64,000 nucleotides of DNA from Thermanaerovibrio acidaminovorans DSM 6589 (lineage in GTDB: Bacteria > Synergistota > Synergistia > Synergistales > Synergistaceae): NCBI RefSeq assembly GCF_000024905.1, contig NC_013522.1, positions 1,116,001 through 1,180,000 on the forward strand. Direction: 5' to 3'. This document shows positions 9,029 through 18,782 of the stretch, in pieces. The notes under the pieces were generated by a model. The model was not told the DNA's origin. It saw only the letters and a program-made list of their open reading frames with translations, and did not search any database. Each line of letters starts with the position of its first letter. Position 1 is the stretch's first letter. The position numbers and the translations under genes are program-made.

Positions 9029-12000
9029 TCAAACGGTAACCCACCTGGACAGGGCCTCGATCAGCTCCGAGAGCCCCCGGACGCCTGCGGGCCCCACCGT
9101 CACCACACCCTTGACGCGCCAAATGGGAGGAAGCCCCTTGGGCACCGCCGCCGAATCCCTGAACCGGACCTGAACCTGATCTCTACCTATAGTGATCTCC
9201 GACGCCAACCCAGCCAGGAGCACCCTTAGTCGCGCCGCCAGGATCAGCTCCTCCACCTGGTGAGGCACGGGACCGAACCGGTCCACCATCTCATCCCGTA
9301 GCTGGTCCAGCTCCGAGGCATCCATCGGGAGGAACAGCCGACGGTAGAGCCTGACCCTCAGGGGCTGGTCCTCCACGTACCATTCGGGGATCGAGGGGGA
9401 GTAGCCCCACTCCACCGGGGGCAGCTCCGCTCCCCCCTTGAGCCTTGTGACCTCACGCTCCAGCATCTGGAAGTAGAGCTCTGGAGAGAGGCTGGATACG
9501 TGTCCGTGCTGGGCGGTTCCCAACAGCTCCCCGCCGCCCCGGATGGACAGGTCCATCATGGCCAGGTGGAAGCCGGAACCCAGCTCCTCCAGGGACCCTA
9601 TGGCCTCAAGCCTCTCTAGGGCCCTGCCCGCCTCAGCCCCCCGGGGGTAGAGGAACAGGGCGAAAGCCTGATCGGACCTGCGACCCACCCTCCCCCGGAG
9701 CTGATAGAGCTGGGCCAGACCCATCCGGTGGGCGTCCTCGACTATTATGGTGTTAACCCTCGGCAGGTCAAGGCCGCTCTCTATTATGGTGGTACAGAGC
9801 AGCACGTCCAGCCTTCCCTCCACGAAGCGGGCCATCAGGGACTCCAGCTCCGAGTCCCTCATCCTGCCGTGGGCCATCTCCACCCGGACCCCGGGGAGCA
9901 GGGCCTTGGCTCGCAGGAATGCCCGGTGCATGGACTGTATCCGGTTATGCACCCAGAACACCTGCCCACCCCGGCTGAGCTCCCTCAACACCGCCCCCTT
10001 CACCAGCTCGTCCTGCCAGGGGGACACCACGGTCACCACCGGCCGTCGATCCACCGGTGGCGTGGTCATCACCGATATGTCCTTGTACCCCCCCAAGGCC
10101 AGCTGAAGGGTCCTTGGGATGGGAGTGGCGGAGAGCATCAGCACGTCCGCCCCGGGGAAGCGCTCCCTCCACCTCTCCTTCTGCATCACTCCGAACCTAT
10201 GCTCCTCGTCCAGCACGATGAGCCCCAGGTTCCTGGCCCGGACGTCGTCCCCCAGGATCCGGTGGGTGCCTATCAGGATGTCCACCCGCCCCTCCGCGAA
10301 GTCATTCAGGATCTCCTCCTGGCGACTCCGGGGGACGAAGCGATAGAGGGCCTCCACCCGCAGGGGGAAGGGGGATAGCCTGGACGCAAAGGTGGACAGG
10401 TGTTGAGAGGCCAGGAGGGTGGTGGGGGTCACCACCACCACCTGGTAACCCGACATGGCGGCCTTGAAGGCGGCCCTCAGGGCCAGCTCGGTCTTGCCGA
10501 AGCCCACGTCCCCCACCAGAAGCCGGTCCATGGGAACCGGCCGCTCCATGTCCGCCCTTATCTCCTCCCAGCACCGGACCTGATCCACCGTCTCCCGGTA
10601 AGGGAAGGTGGACCTCAGCTCCTCCATCTCCCTCTCCAGTGGATCGAAGGCGATGCCCCGGGCGGAGTGACGCCTGGCCTGGGCGGAGAGGAGCCGCTCC
10701 GCCGCCTCCCGGGCCTTTTCCTTGGCCTCCTGGTAACTGCGGCTCCACCGACCCCGCTTCAGGGAGTCCAGCTCCGCCTCCGCCGGATCCCCCGCGTAAC
10801 GGTAGAGCCTGGCTATCCGGTAGGTGGGCATCAGCAACCGCTTTCCCTGGGCGAACTCAAGGGCTATGTAGTCCTGCTGGACGCCCCCCTGCTCGATCAT
10901 CTCGATCCCCAGAAAGCGGCATACCCCGTAGTCCTCGTGGACCATGAGGTCCCCGGATATGAGGGAGTCCAAGACGTCCGCCGGGGGCTTGCCCGCCGGG
11001 GACGAGGGGGGACGAACCCCCGCCACGTCCACCTCTGAGAGGTACAGAACCCTCTCGGACAGGTCCAACGCCCCCTCGGAGGCGGAACCCCGAATGACCT
11101 CCATACCGCAGCCGGCGGCCCACTCCACGTAGCCCCGGGTACTGCCCAGGAATAGGGTCCTGAAGCCCTTGGACCTCATGTCCAGGACGAATCCCTCCGC
11201 CTCCTTAAGCCGTCCGGCGAAGTTGGGCACCCGCTCCAGCATGGCGGAGGGATCCCCCTGGGAGGAGGAGACCCGGATCACCCCCTGCACCCTCGAGGCC
11301 AGGGAGGACCAGTCCGCCGCACCGGGAAGGGAGTGGATCTCCTCCCTCATCTGCTCCCAAAGCCAGACCGCAGACTCGCACTGGATCTCCACCTGGCCGG
11401 GCTCGAAGACCACCAGGCCGAAGGGGACCGGGACGTCCAGAAGGGTTAGGCTCCTTCCCCCCTTGAGCCCCCCCATCTCCCAGGAGTCCAGGGAGGCCAC
11501 CGCCCGCTGGGTCTCGGGGGAGAAGACCCGGATCTCCTCCACTAGGTCGTCGTCGAAGGCCACCCGGATGGCCCTATCCCCCGGGGGGAACAGGTCCACC
11601 AGGGCCCCCCTTAGGGCCCACTGCCCCGGGGCCCAGACCACCGGAACCCGCTCGTAGCCCTGGGAGGATATCCAATGTATGAGCGAGGACCTGCATCGGT
11701 CCCCCTTGCGGAGCTGGAAGTGCCCGGAAGGGGAGAGGGCAGGCAGCACCGCCCCAGCAGCGGAGGTGATCAGCCCCCCCCCAAGACGGATCCAATCCTC
11801 CAGCACCCGCCCCCGGTGGAGCAGGTGGGCCTGAACTCCCTCCTTCACCCCCAGGGGCACCGGAGGCAGCAGGGGAGACACCTCCCGGCCCAGGCAGGCC
11901 AAGTCGGAGGAGAGGGTGACCACATCGGACCATCCGGGGAGGATCACCACGAACCTGTCGGGGACCGGAAGCCGGCCATATCCTATGGCCCGGGCGATCC

Positions 12001-12034
12001 CCCGGGGGATCATAAAGTCAAGCGGACGGGTCAT
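9029..12034 (-). CDS. mfd: Transcription-repair coupling factor Mfd
   Basis: Mfd displaces RNA polymerase stalled at lesions and recruits UvrA. The 1001-residue chain is shorter than the E. coli protein (1148). It retains the UvrB-like N-terminal part, the RNA-polymerase interaction domain (DYGVCRFLGIEMIEQGGVQQ, about residues 370-390) and the RecG-like translocase with GDVGFGKTELALRAAF (Walker A). The DEEHRFGVMQKER box and the SATPIPRTLQLAL and QLRGRVGR motifs follow, then the TRCF C-terminal domain. The gene starts at ATG 12034, overlapping the pth stop by 17 bases. Confidence 0.96.
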   Translation of the reverse strand: MTRPLDFMIPRGIARAIGYGRLPVPDRFVVILPGWSDVVTLSSDLACLGREVSPLLPPVPLGVKEGVQAHLLHRGRVLEDWIRLGGGLITSAAGAVLPALSPSGHFQLRKGDRCRSSLIHWISSQGYERVPVVWAPGQWALRGALVDLFPPGDRAIRVAFDDDLVEEIRVFSPETQRAVASLDSWEMGGLKGGRSLTLLDVPVPFGLVVFEPGQVEIQCESAVWLWEQMREEIHSLPGAADWSSLASRVQGVIRVSSSQGDPSAMLERVPNFAGRLKEAEGFVLDMRSKGFRTLFLGSTRGYVEWAAGCGMEVIRGSASEGALDLSERVLYLSEVDVAGVRPPSSPAGKPPADVLDSLISGDLMVHEDYGVCRFLGIEMIEQGGVQQDYIALEFAQGKRLLMPTYRIARLYRYAGDPAEAELDSLKRGRWSRSYQEAKEKAREAAERLLSAQARRHSARGIAFDPLEREMEELRSTFPYRETVDQVRCWEEIRADMERPVPMDRLLVGDVGFGKTELALRAAFKAAMSGYQVVVVTPTTLLASQHLSTFASRLSPFPLRVEALYRFVPRSRQEEILNDFAEGRVDILIGTHRILGDDVRARNLGLIVLDEEHRFGVMQKERWRERFPGADVLMLSATPIPRTLQLALGGYKDISVMTTPPVDRRPVVTVVSPWQDELVKGAVLRELSRGGQVFWVHNRIQSMHRAFLRAKALLPGVRVEMAHGRMRDSELESLMARFVEGRLDVLLCTTIIESGLDLPRVNTIIVEDAHRMGLAQLYQLRGRVGRRSDQAFALFLYPRGAEAGRALERLEAIGSLEELGSGFHLAMMDLSIRGGGELLGTAQHGHVSSLSPELYFQMLEREVTRLKGGAELPPVEWGYSPSIPEWYVEDQPLRVRLYRRLFLPMDASELDQLRDEMVDRFGPVPHQVEELILAARLRVLLAGLASEITIGRDQVQVRFRDSAAVPKGLPPIWRVKGVVTVGPAGVRGLSELIEALSRWVTV

Positions 12035-12617
12035 CTACGGGACAGAACCCCTTGGCGTTGACCTTGGACATGGCCCTCTGGACCCCCTCCCGGATCCAGA
12101 GGGAGAGGGCCTCATGGACCCCCTGGGCCACCTTGGGCCAGGAGGCCACCTCCCGAGGCGAGAGCCTGGACAGGACCCAGTCCGCCAGGTCCATCCTCGG
12201 ATCTGGAGGGGATCCGACCCCAACCCGGATCCTTGGGATCTCCAGGGTGCCCAGGGCCCCTATGATGGACCCCATCCCCTTCTGTCCGCCGGCGCTACCC
12301 CGGTCCCTCATGCGGAGCCGGCCGAAGGGAAGCGCCACGTCGTCGTATATGACCATCACGTCCTGGGGATCCAGCTTGTAGAACCTGACCGCCTGGGCCA
12401 CCGCCCTGCCGCTCAAGTTCATGTATGTGGTGGGCTTCATGAGGCAACAGGGCTCCCCATCCAGGGCGAAGCGATCCCAGAGGAGGGAGTCGAACCTCTC
12501 CCGGGGGGAGCCGAGCCCGAGGGACTGGGCCAGGTGGTCCGCCGCGAGCCACCCCACGTTGTGCCTGGTCCAAACGTATTGAGGGCCTGGGTTGCCCAGG
12601 CCCACAATGAGTCTCAT
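12018..12617 (-). CDS. pth: Peptidyl-tRNA hydrolase
   Basis: Recycles peptidyl-tRNA released from stalled ribosomes. The 199-residue product has LIVGLGNPGPQY, the catalytic His region TRHNVGW, KPTTYMNLSG, YDDVALPFGRLRMRD and GSAGGQKGMGSII, the standard bacterial Pth set. The neighbouring order rplY-pth-mfd is widely conserved. The start is ATG 12617, 20 bases after the rplY stop; the end overlaps the mfd start. Confidence 0.97.
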   Translation of the reverse strand: MRLIVGLGNPGPQYVWTRHNVGWLAADHLAQSLGLGSPRERFDSLLWDRFALDGEPCCLMKPTTYMNLSGRAVAQAVRFYKLDPQDVMVIYDDVALPFGRLRMRDRGSAGGQKGMGSIIGALGTLEIPRIRVGVGSPPDPRMDLADWVLSRLSPREVASWPKVAQGVHEALSLWIREGVQRAMSKVNAKGFCPVDDPSA

Positions 12618-12637
12618 CTAGGTTTCCAGCCGGTGGG

Positions 12638-13279
12638 CTACTCGCCCTTCTTGGCCTTGCCCTTGGCCAGGACCTCCACCTCCTGGGCCTCCCCCTCCTG
12701 CGTCTCGGACTCCTCCTCCGGGGAGCGGACCGCCACTATGACCGTGTCGGTGGGGAGCGCCCAATGTATCCTGTCCCCCAGGTTGAGGTCCGATATGCGG
12801 ACCTCAGCGCCCAGCTCCAGGCCCTTCACATCGATGTCCACCCGCTCCGGGATGTCCTCCGGGAAGACCTCAACGGTGATCTCGTGGTGGTGCTGCTCCA
12901 GCACGCCACCCTGCTTCACCCCCACGCAGATTCCCTTGTTCATCAGGTGGACCGGCACTTGGACCCGGACCTTGTGATCCTTCTTCATCTGGAGGAAGTC
13001 AAGGTGAACGATGTCACGGGTAAGCGGGTGCCGCTGTATCTCCCGGATGAGGGCCATCTCAGGGTTGCCGTCCACGTTAAGCTCGATCACCGTGGTCTCC
13101 CAGGTGTCGGTGCCGCAGACCTTGTAGACCTCCCGCTCGTTCACGAAGCCCGGCTTGCCGGACTGATAGCCCGGCCCGTAGACCACCGCAGGGACCATGC
13201 CCTCGCTGCGAAGCTTCCTGCAGGCCCCCTTGCCCAGGCCCTCCCGGGACTTGAACTGCACCTGAACCCTTTCCTTCAT
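12638..13279 (-). CDS. rplY: 50S ribosomal protein L25 / general stress protein Ctc
   Basis: Binds 5S rRNA in the large subunit. The 213-residue protein is the long TL5/Ctc form: an L25 N-terminal domain (VVYGPGYQSGKP, HPLTRDIVHLDFLQM) followed by a beta-rich C-terminal domain (EVFPEDIPERVDIDVKGLEL) and a short charged tail. The start is ATG 13279 after AGAGGAGGCGG. A GC-rich hairpin sits in the 71-base leader between prs and this gene. Confidence 0.95.
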   Translation of the reverse strand: MKERVQVQFKSREGLGKGACRKLRSEGMVPAVVYGPGYQSGKPGFVNEREVYKVCGTDTWETTVIELNVDGNPEMALIREIQRHPLTRDIVHLDFLQMKKDHKVRVQVPVHLMNKGICVGVKQGGVLEQHHHEITVEVFPEDIPERVDIDVKGLELGAEVRISDLNLGDRIHWALPTDTVIVAVRSPEEESETQEGEAQEVEVLAKGKAKKGE

Positions 13280-13295
13280 AGCTCGTCCGCCTCCT

Positions 13296-13323
13296 CTGAC
13301 GGGGCCGGACGCTACCGGCCCGC
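13296..13323 (-). other. GC-rich hairpin in the prs-rplY intergenic leader
   Basis: The minus strand reads GGGCCGG, a TAGCGT loop, then CCGGCCC, just upstream of the rplY ribosome site. On the plus strand the same hairpin is followed by GCCTACTTTTTTAA, so it looks like an intrinsic terminator for the opposite strand, although no plus-strand gene ends here. On the minus strand it could be a leader structure for L25. No function is shown by the sequence alone. Confidence 0.4.
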
Positions 13324-13350
13324 CTACTTTTTTAATTTTCTGTTCACAAA

Positions 13351-14334
13351 TCAGCGCACTGGACGCTGATGAAACAGTATGCTAACCGAGTGATCCGAGT
13401 GGATCCGCCTTATGGCCTCCGCGAAGAGCGGGGCTATGGACAGAGTGGTTATTTTATCACAAGCCTTCTCGGGGCTCATAGGTATGGTGTCCGTAAGGAC
13501 CAGCTCCTCGATCACGGATCCCTTGATCCTATCTATGGCCTGGCCGGACAGGACCCCATGGGTGGCACAGGCCAGGACCCGCTTGGCCCCCTTCTCAATG
13601 AGGGCGCTGGCGGCGTTGACCAGGGTGCCGGCGGTGTCCACTATGTCGTCCACCAGGATGGCCACCTTTCCGCTCACGTCGCCGATTATCTCCATCACCT
13701 CGCAGAAGTTGGCCACCTCGTGGGAGCGCCTCTTGTCAACGATGGCCAGGTCGGCGCTCAGGTGCCCCGCGAAGCTCCGGGCCCTGACGACCCCGCCGAT
13801 GTCCGGGGATACCACCACCACCTGCTCCTGATCTATCTCCTCCTTGAGGGTCCGCTTGAAGTAGGATGCCAGGAGAGGCACCCCGGTCAGATGGTCCACC
13901 GGTATGTCGAAGAAGCCCTGGATCTGTCCCGCGTGAAGGTCCGCGGCGATCATCCGGTTGGTCCCCGCCACGCTCAGCAGGTTGGCCACCAACTTGGCGG
14001 TGATGGGCTCCCGGGATCGGGTCTTCCGGTCCTGACGGGCGTAACCGAAGTAGGGGGTAACCACGTTTATCCTGTAGGCGGAGGCCCTCTTGAGGGCGTC
14101 TATCATCACCAGGAGCTCCATCAGGTTCTCGTTCACCGGGTTGCAGGTAGGCTGGACCAGGTAGACGTCCGCCCCTCTCACGCTCTCCTCGATGGAGACC
14201 CCTATCTCCCCGTCGGAGAACCGGAAAAGCTTGCACACCGCCAGCGGAACCCCCAGGTTCATGCAGATGCTCTCCGCAAACTGGGGGTGCGCACTGCCGG
14301 ATAAGACCCTTATCTCCTTAAGCCCCGCGGTCAT
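13351..14334 (-). CDS. prs: Ribose-phosphate pyrophosphokinase
   Basis: Makes PRPP from ribose 5-phosphate and ATP, feeding purine, pyrimidine (PyrE in this window), His, Trp and NAD synthesis. The 327-residue class I enzyme shows FSDGEIGVSIEESVRG, TPYFGYARQDRKTRSREP, the ADLHAGQIQGFFDIPVDHL loop and the PRPP-binding VDDIVDTAGTL motif. The start is ATG 14334, 16 bases after glmU, the usual glmU-prs-ctc-pth order. Confidence 0.97.
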   Translation of the reverse strand: MTAGLKEIRVLSGSAHPQFAESICMNLGVPLAVCKLFRFSDGEIGVSIEESVRGADVYLVQPTCNPVNENLMELLVMIDALKRASAYRINVVTPYFGYARQDRKTRSREPITAKLVANLLSVAGTNRMIAADLHAGQIQGFFDIPVDHLTGVPLLASYFKRTLKEEIDQEQVVVVSPDIGGVVRARSFAGHLSADLAIVDKRRSHEVANFCEVMEIIGDVSGKVAILVDDIVDTAGTLVNAASALIEKGAKRVLACATHGVLSGQAIDRIKGSVIEELVLTDTIPMSPEKACDKITTLSIAPLFAEAIRRIHSDHSVSILFHQRPVR

Positions 14335-14350
14335 AGTTCAACACCCTTCC

Positions 14351-15721
14351 TCACGCTTTGTTTTGTGGGCTGCGCTGACGCCAGCCCTCCACGTTCCTCT
14401 GCCGGGCCCTGGCTACCCCCAGGGAACCGGGGGGCACGTCCTGGGTTATCACCGACCCGGCGGCGGTGGTGGCCTCATCGCCTATTTTAACAGGGGCCAC
14501 CAGCATGGTATCGCTGCCGATGAAGCACCAGTCCCCTATCACCGTGGGGTTCTTCTTGACCCCGTCGTAGTTGCAGGTTATGGTGCCCGCCCCTATGTTG
14601 GTGCCCCTGCCGATGGTGGCGTCCCCCACGTAGGACAGGTGGGGCACCTTGCTGCCCTCCCCTATGCGGCTCTTCTTGATCTCCACGAAGCGACCCACCA
14701 GGGACCGGTCCCCCATCTCCACCCCATCCCGCAGGAACGCGAAGGGCCCCACCTGGACGTCATCCCCCAGATGGGCCCTCTCCAACCGGCTGGGCCCTAT
14801 TATCCTGCACCGGGCCCCGAGGGTCACGTCCCTCATCCAGGTCATGCCACCCACCACCGAGGAATCCCCCAGGGCGGAGTACCCCAAGATGGTCACGTTG
14901 GGCTCCACCCAGACATCATACCCCACCTTTACCCTGGGGCCTATCCAAGTGGACCCAGGATCCGTGCACTTGAGCCCCTCCCCCATGAGACGGCGGAGGA
15001 TCCGGACCCTCATGGCCTCGGAGACCTCGGCGTACTGGACCGGGTCGTTTATGCCCGCCAGCTCCGATTCCCCGCAGATCTGCACCCCCACCCGCCCCAT
15101 GCTCCCCAGAAGGGGAACCGCGTCGGGCAGGTAATACTCCCCCTGGGCGTTATCGTTCCCCAGGCGCCCTATGACCTCCGCCAGGGACTTGACGTCAAAC
15201 ACGTAGACGCCGCCGTTGCAGAGCCGCACGTCCCTCTCCTCCGGGGTGGCGTCCTTCTCCTCCACTATGCGAACCGATCCGGATTCCGCCAGGACCCGGC
15301 CGTAGCCGAACGGGTCCTCCGCCTCGAAGGCCAGGAGTGTGCACAGGTTGCCCTCCGATAGGTGCCTATCCAGCAGGCCCCGCAGGGTCTTGCCGGACAA
15401 CAGGGGCACGTCCACCGGAACCACCACCAGGTGATCCAATCCCCGCCACCAGTCCATGGCGCAGAGGACCGCGTGGGCGGTCCCTAGCATGGGGGACTGA
15501 ACCACCGTGGAGGCACCGAAGCCCAAGGACTCCACCTCCGCCGCTACCCTATCCCCCATGTGGCCCACCACCACGGCGGTGCCGTTCACCCCCGCAGCGG
15601 TCAGCACCTCGAGGGAGTAGTAGACCAGGCTCTCCCCCAAGATGGGGAGCAGCGCCTTTGGGGTATCGCTCTTGAGCCTGGTGCCCTTCCCCGCCGCCAG
15701 GATCAGCCCTCCGATGTTCAC
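14351..15721 (-). CDS. glmU: Bifunctional GlmU (GlcNAc-1-P uridyltransferase / GlcN-1-P acetyltransferase)
   Basis: Forms UDP-GlcNAc for peptidoglycan and, in diderms, lipopolysaccharide. The N-terminal pyrophosphorylase domain has LILAAGKGTRLKSDTPKALL and the C-terminal left-handed beta-helix has GTNIGAGTITCNYDGVKK and hexapeptide repeats. The frame is open further upstream, but GTG 15721 gives the canonical N-terminus and 456 residues, the family length, so I place the start there. Confidence 0.96.
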   Translation of the reverse strand: MNIGGLILAAGKGTRLKSDTPKALLPILGESLVYYSLEVLTAAGVNGTAVVVGHMGDRVAAEVESLGFGASTVVQSPMLGTAHAVLCAMDWWRGLDHLVVVPVDVPLLSGKTLRGLLDRHLSEGNLCTLLAFEAEDPFGYGRVLAESGSVRIVEEKDATPEERDVRLCNGGVYVFDVKSLAEVIGRLGNDNAQGEYYLPDAVPLLGSMGRVGVQICGESELAGINDPVQYAEVSEAMRVRILRRLMGEGLKCTDPGSTWIGPRVKVGYDVWVEPNVTILGYSALGDSSVVGGMTWMRDVTLGARCRIIGPSRLERAHLGDDVQVGPFAFLRDGVEMGDRSLVGRFVEIKKSRIGEGSKVPHLSYVGDATIGRGTNIGAGTITCNYDGVKKNPTVIGDWCFIGSDTMLVAPVKIGDEATTAAGSVITQDVPPGSLGVARARQRNVEGWRQRSPQNKA

Positions 15722-15763
15722 CTTATCCCACCCTCTCGCTCGATCTAAAGCCCCAAGGGGCCG

Positions 15764-15799
15764 AAACACAACAAACAGGGGAAGCCCGGTGGCTCCCCC
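15764..15799 (-). terminator. Intrinsic terminator downstream of tRNA-Gln
   Basis: Minus strand: GGGGGAGCC, short loop, GGCTTCCCC, then a T-rich tail (TGTTTGTTGTGTTT). It starts 9 bases after the tRNA CCA end, so it probably ends the tRNA transcript, perhaps with read-through to glmU. The stem is slightly imperfect and the T tract is interrupted. Confidence 0.65.
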
Positions 15800-15808
15800 G
15801 CTAACCTC

Positions 15809-15883
15809 TGGCTGGGGTGGATGGATTCGAACCATCGAATGGCGGATCCAAAGTCCGCTGCCTTACCGCTTGGCTACACCCCA
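15809..15883 (-). tRNA. tRNA-Gln (UUG)
   Basis: 75-base cloverleaf on the minus strand. The acceptor TGGGGTG pairs with CACCCCA, the discriminator is G and CCA is encoded. The anticodon stem-loop is GCGGA-CTTTGGA-TCCGC with anticodon TTG, and the T arm carries GGTTCGAATCC. The U1-A72 acceptor end suits the GatCAB transamidation pathway, whose genes are at 53433-56639. A strong promoter lies just upstream. Confidence 0.97.
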
Positions 15884-15894
15884 ATCGACACTAG

Positions 15895-15923
15895 ATTATA
15901 TCCCCCCCGGCACCTCCGTTCAA
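15895..15923 (-). promoter_or_regulatory. Sigma-70-type promoter for tRNA-Gln
   Basis: Minus strand TTGAAC, 17-base spacer, TATAAT; the -10 box is 12 bases before the tRNA 5' end. It is divergent from the clpB promoter about 45 bases away. Near-consensus hexamers and spacing make this a confident call. Confidence 0.85.
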
Positions 15924-15966
15924 GTAACCCGCCACTCCCAGCGGCCATACGGCCCCCACTGGATTA

Positions 15967-15995
15967 TTGACCTTGCTTGAAACACTGGCTATAAT
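15967..15995 (+). promoter_or_regulatory. Sigma-70-type promoter for clpB
   Basis: TTGACC, 17-base spacer, TATAAT, ending 35 bases before the clpB GTG. The spacer includes CTTGAAA, which resembles half of a sigma-32 promoter, but no matching -10 element is present. I see no CIRCE inverted repeat, so clpB here looks housekeeping-sigma driven. Confidence 0.85.
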
Positions 15996-16030
15996 CTGCT
16001 CGTCAGTTTTAGTCAAAGGGGGAAGGTTCC

Positions 16031-18646
16031 GTGAACCTAGATAGGTATACCAACAAGTCTCAGGAGGCCTTGATGGAGGCCCAGAAGGAGGCGGTCCGAA
16101 GGTCCCATCAGGCCATAGATCCAGAGCACCTGCTACTGGCCCTCCTGATCCAGGAGAACGGCCTCATAGGCAGGATCCTGGAGAGGGAGGGGATATCCTC
16201 CCAGGGGATCGTCCAGGAGCTGGAGAGGGAGCTGTCCAGGCGTCCCAAGGTCTCGGGCCCCGGCATGGAGGGAGGCAAGGTGTACCTTACCCAGCGGATG
16301 TCGAAGCTGCTGGTGGACGCGGAGGACGAGGCCAAGGGAATGAAGGACCAGTACGTGTCGGTGGAGCATCTATTCCTGGCCATCCTGAAGGAGGCCGGGG
16401 ACTCGCCCTCAAAACGGATACTCAAGACCTTCAACGTGGACAGAGAGCGGTTCCTTAAGGCCCTGGCGGAGGTGCGAGGCGGGCAGCGGGTCACCAGCCA
16501 GGACCCGGAGGACACCTACGAGGCCCTGGAGAAGTACGGCCGGGACCTGGTCAAGATGGCCAAGGAGGGCAAGCTGGATCCGGTCATAGGCCGGGACGAG
16601 GAGATCCGGCGGGTCATCCGGATACTGAGCCGCAAGACCAAGAACAACCCGGTCCTCATAGGGGAGCCCGGGGTGGGCAAGACCGCCATAGCGGAGGGAC
16701 TGGCCCAGCGGATCCTAAAGGGGGACGTGCCCGAGGGGCTAAAGGACAAGACCGTGTTCGCCCTAGACATGGGGTCCCTCATAGCGGGGGCCAAGTTCAG
16801 GGGTGAGTTCGAGGAGAGGCTCAAGTCGGTGCTCTCGGAGATAAAGCGTAGCGACGGCAGGATCATCCTCTTCATCGACGAGCTTCACACCGTGGTGGGG
16901 GCCGGGAAGGCGGAGGGGGCCATGGACGCGGGCAACATGCTTAAGCCCATGCTGGCCCGGGGGGAGCTCCGGTGCATCGGCGCCACCACCCTGGACGAGT
17001 ACAGAAAGTACATCGAGAAGGACCCGGCGCTGGAGAGGCGGTTCCAGCCGGTGCTGGTGGAGGCGCCGGACGTGGAGGACACGGTGTCCATCCTCCGGGG
17101 GCTCAAGGAGAGGTTCGAGGTGCACCACGGGGTCAGGATCCAGGACGGCGCCCTGGTGGCGGCGGCGGTGCTCTCCAACCGGTACATAACCGATCGGTAC
17201 CTGCCCGACAAGGCCATCGACCTGGTGGACGAGGCCTGCGCCCACATAAGGACCGAGATAGACAGCATGCCCGCCGAGCTGGATCAGGCGGTCCGCCGGG
17301 TGATGCAGCTGGAGATAGAGGAGGCGGCGTTGAGCAAGGAGACGGACCCCGCCAGCGCCAAGCGGCTCGAGGCGTTGCGCAGGGAGTTGGCGGAAGCCCG
17401 GAACGAGGCGGACGCCCTAAGGGCCCAGTACGAGCGGGAGAAGTCCGCCATCGGGGAGATCCGGGCCATCCGGGAGAGGATCGAGGAAACCAAGCGGCGG
17501 ATCGAGGAGGCGGAGCGGACCTACGACCTTAACCTGGCGGCCCAACTAAAGCACGGGGAGCTCCCAAAGCTAACCCGGGAGCTGGCCCAGAAGGAGGCGG
17601 AGCTGGAGAAGCTCTTCGGGGGGACCAGACTCCTCAAGGAGGAGGTCACCCCGGAGGAGATCGCCGAGATCGTTAGCCGATGGACCGGCATACCGGTATC
17701 GCGGATACAGGAGGGGGAGAGGGACAAGCTACTCCGCCTGGAGGAGATCCTCCACAAGCGGGTGGTGGGCCAGGACGAGGCGGTCCGGCTGGTATCCGAG
17801 GCGGTCCTCCGGGCCCGGGCGGGCATAAAGGACCCCCGGCGCCCCATCGGGTCCTTCCTATTCCTGGGCCCCACGGGGGTGGGCAAGACCGAGTTGGCCA
17901 AGGCGCTGGCAGAGGCCCTCTTCGACTCGGAGGACAACATGATCCGGATCGACATGTCCGAGTACATGGAGAAGCACTCGGTCTCCAGGCTCATCGGCGC
18001 CCCCCCCGGCTACGTGGGATACGATGAGGGGGGACAGCTCACCGAGCAGGTGAGGCGCAAGCCCTACTCGGTGATCCTGTTCGACGAGGTGGAGAAGGCC
18101 CACCCGGACGTGTTCAACACCCTGCTACAGATCCTGGACGACGGACGGGTCACCGATAGCCACGGCAAGACCGTGGACTTCAAGAACTGCGTCATCATCC
18201 TCACCAGCAACGTGGGATCCCAGCACCTGTCCAGGTGCACGGACCCGATGGCCTTCGAGGAGGCCTCCAAGAGGGCCATCGACGAGGTGAAGTCCCTCTT
18301 CAGGCCCGAGTTCATCAACCGGCTGGACGAGATGATCGTCTTCAAGCCCCTGGGCAAGGAGGAGATAGGCGCCATAGTGGAGATGCTGCTGGGCAAGGTG
18401 TCGGAGAGGCTCAAGGACCGCAACATGACCCTCCAGTGGACCCCAAGGGCGGTGGAGGCCATAGCCCACCAGGGCTTCGATCCGGTCTACGGGGCCAGGC
18501 CCCTCAAGAGGGCCATCCAGAGGATGGTGGAGACCCCACTGGCCAAGGCGATCCTCAAGGGGGACCTGCAGGAGGGGGGCAAGGTGTCCTTGGACGCCCA
18601 GGGCAGGGAGCTGTCCTTCTTCTTCGAGAACCCCTCCGAGCAGTAA
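16031..18646 (+). CDS. clpB: ATP-dependent disaggregase ClpB
   Basis: Hexameric Hsp100 chaperone that solubilises aggregates with DnaK. The 871-residue product is full length. It has an N-terminal Clp repeat domain and NBD1 with Walker [17 protein letters not shown] (about residue 214). A middle coiled-coil domain (about residues 405-530, rich in Glu/Arg) precedes NBD2 with [19 protein letters not shown] (about residue 614) and the [19 protein letters not shown] pore-loop region. The start is GTG 16031 behind AAAGGGGGAAGG. It is monocistronic between its own promoter and a terminator. Confidence 0.98.
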   Translation: MNLDRYTNKSQEALMEAQKEAVRRSHQAIDPEHLLLALLIQENGLIGRILEREGISSQGIVQELERELSRRPKVSGPGMEGGKVYLTQRMSKLLVDAEDEAKGMKDQYVSVEHLFLAILKEAGDSPSKRILKTFNVDRERFLKALAEVRGGQRVTSQDPEDTYEALEKYGRDLVKMAKEGKLDPVIGRDEEIRRVIRILSRKTKNNPVLIGEPGVGKTAIAEGLAQRILKGDVPEGLKDKTVFALDMGSLIAGAKFRGEFEERLKSVLSEIKRSDGRIILFIDELHTVVGAGKAEGAMDAGNMLKPMLARGELRCIGATTLDEYRKYIEKDPALERRFQPVLVEAPDVEDTVSILRGLKERFEVHHGVRIQDGALVAAAVLSNRYITDRYLPDKAIDLVDEACAHIRTEIDSMPAELDQAVRRVMQLEIEEAALSKETDPASAKRLEALRRELAEARNEADALRAQYEREKSAIGEIRAIRERIEETKRRIEEAERTYDLNLAAQLKHGELPKLTRELAQKEAELEKLFGGTRLLKEEVTPEEIAEIVSRWTGIPVSRIQEGERDKLLRLEEILHKRVVGQDEAVRLVSEAVLRARAGIKDPRRPIGSFLFLGPTGVGKTELAKALAEALFDSEDNMIRIDMSEYMEKHSVSRLIGAPPGYVGYDEGGQLTEQVRRKPYSVILFDEVEKAHPDVFNTLLQILDDGRVTDSHGKTVDFKNCVIILTSNVGSQHLSRCTDPMAFEEASKRAIDEVKSLFRPEFINRLDEMIVFKPLGKEEIGAIVEMLLGKVSERLKDRNMTLQWTPRAVEAIAHQGFDPVYGARPLKRAIQRMVETPLAKAILKGDLQEGGKVSLDAQGRELSFFFENPSEQ

Positions 18647-18655
18647 ACGAAGAAA

Positions 18656-18684
18656 GGGGAGCGGAAACCCGCTCCCCCTTTTTT
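18656..18684 (+). terminator. Bidirectional intrinsic terminator between clpB and tRNA-Arg
   Basis: GGGGAGCGG and CCGCTCCCC enclose a 4-base loop and are followed by CTTTTTT on the plus strand. Read from the minus strand the same hairpin is followed by TTTCTTCG, so it can also end the tRNA-Ser/tRNA-Arg transcript. Confidence 0.9.
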
Positions 18685-18687
18685 CAA

Positions 18688-18764
18688 TGGCGCGCCGGAC
18701 AGGATTTGAACCCGTAACCTTCGGATCCGTAGTCCGATGCTCTATCCAGTTGAGCTACCGGCGC
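18688..18764 (-). tRNA. tRNA-Arg (ACG)
   Basis: 77-base cloverleaf on the minus strand. The acceptor GCGCCGG pairs with CCGGCGC, the discriminator is G and CCA is encoded. The anticodon loop CTACGGA gives anticodon ACG (A34 would be inosine after TadA editing), and the T arm has GGTTCAAATCC. It is cotranscribed with tRNA-Ser 18 bases upstream. Confidence 0.96.
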
Positions 18765-18782
18765 ACTGCCAAGGTGTGACGA

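Noticed and set aside
15977-15995. CTTGAAA in the clpB promoter as a heat-shock sigma-32 element
   Set aside because: No matching -10 (CCCAT-type) at the right spacing, while a near-consensus sigma-70 promoter covers the same bases. No CIRCE repeat was seen either.
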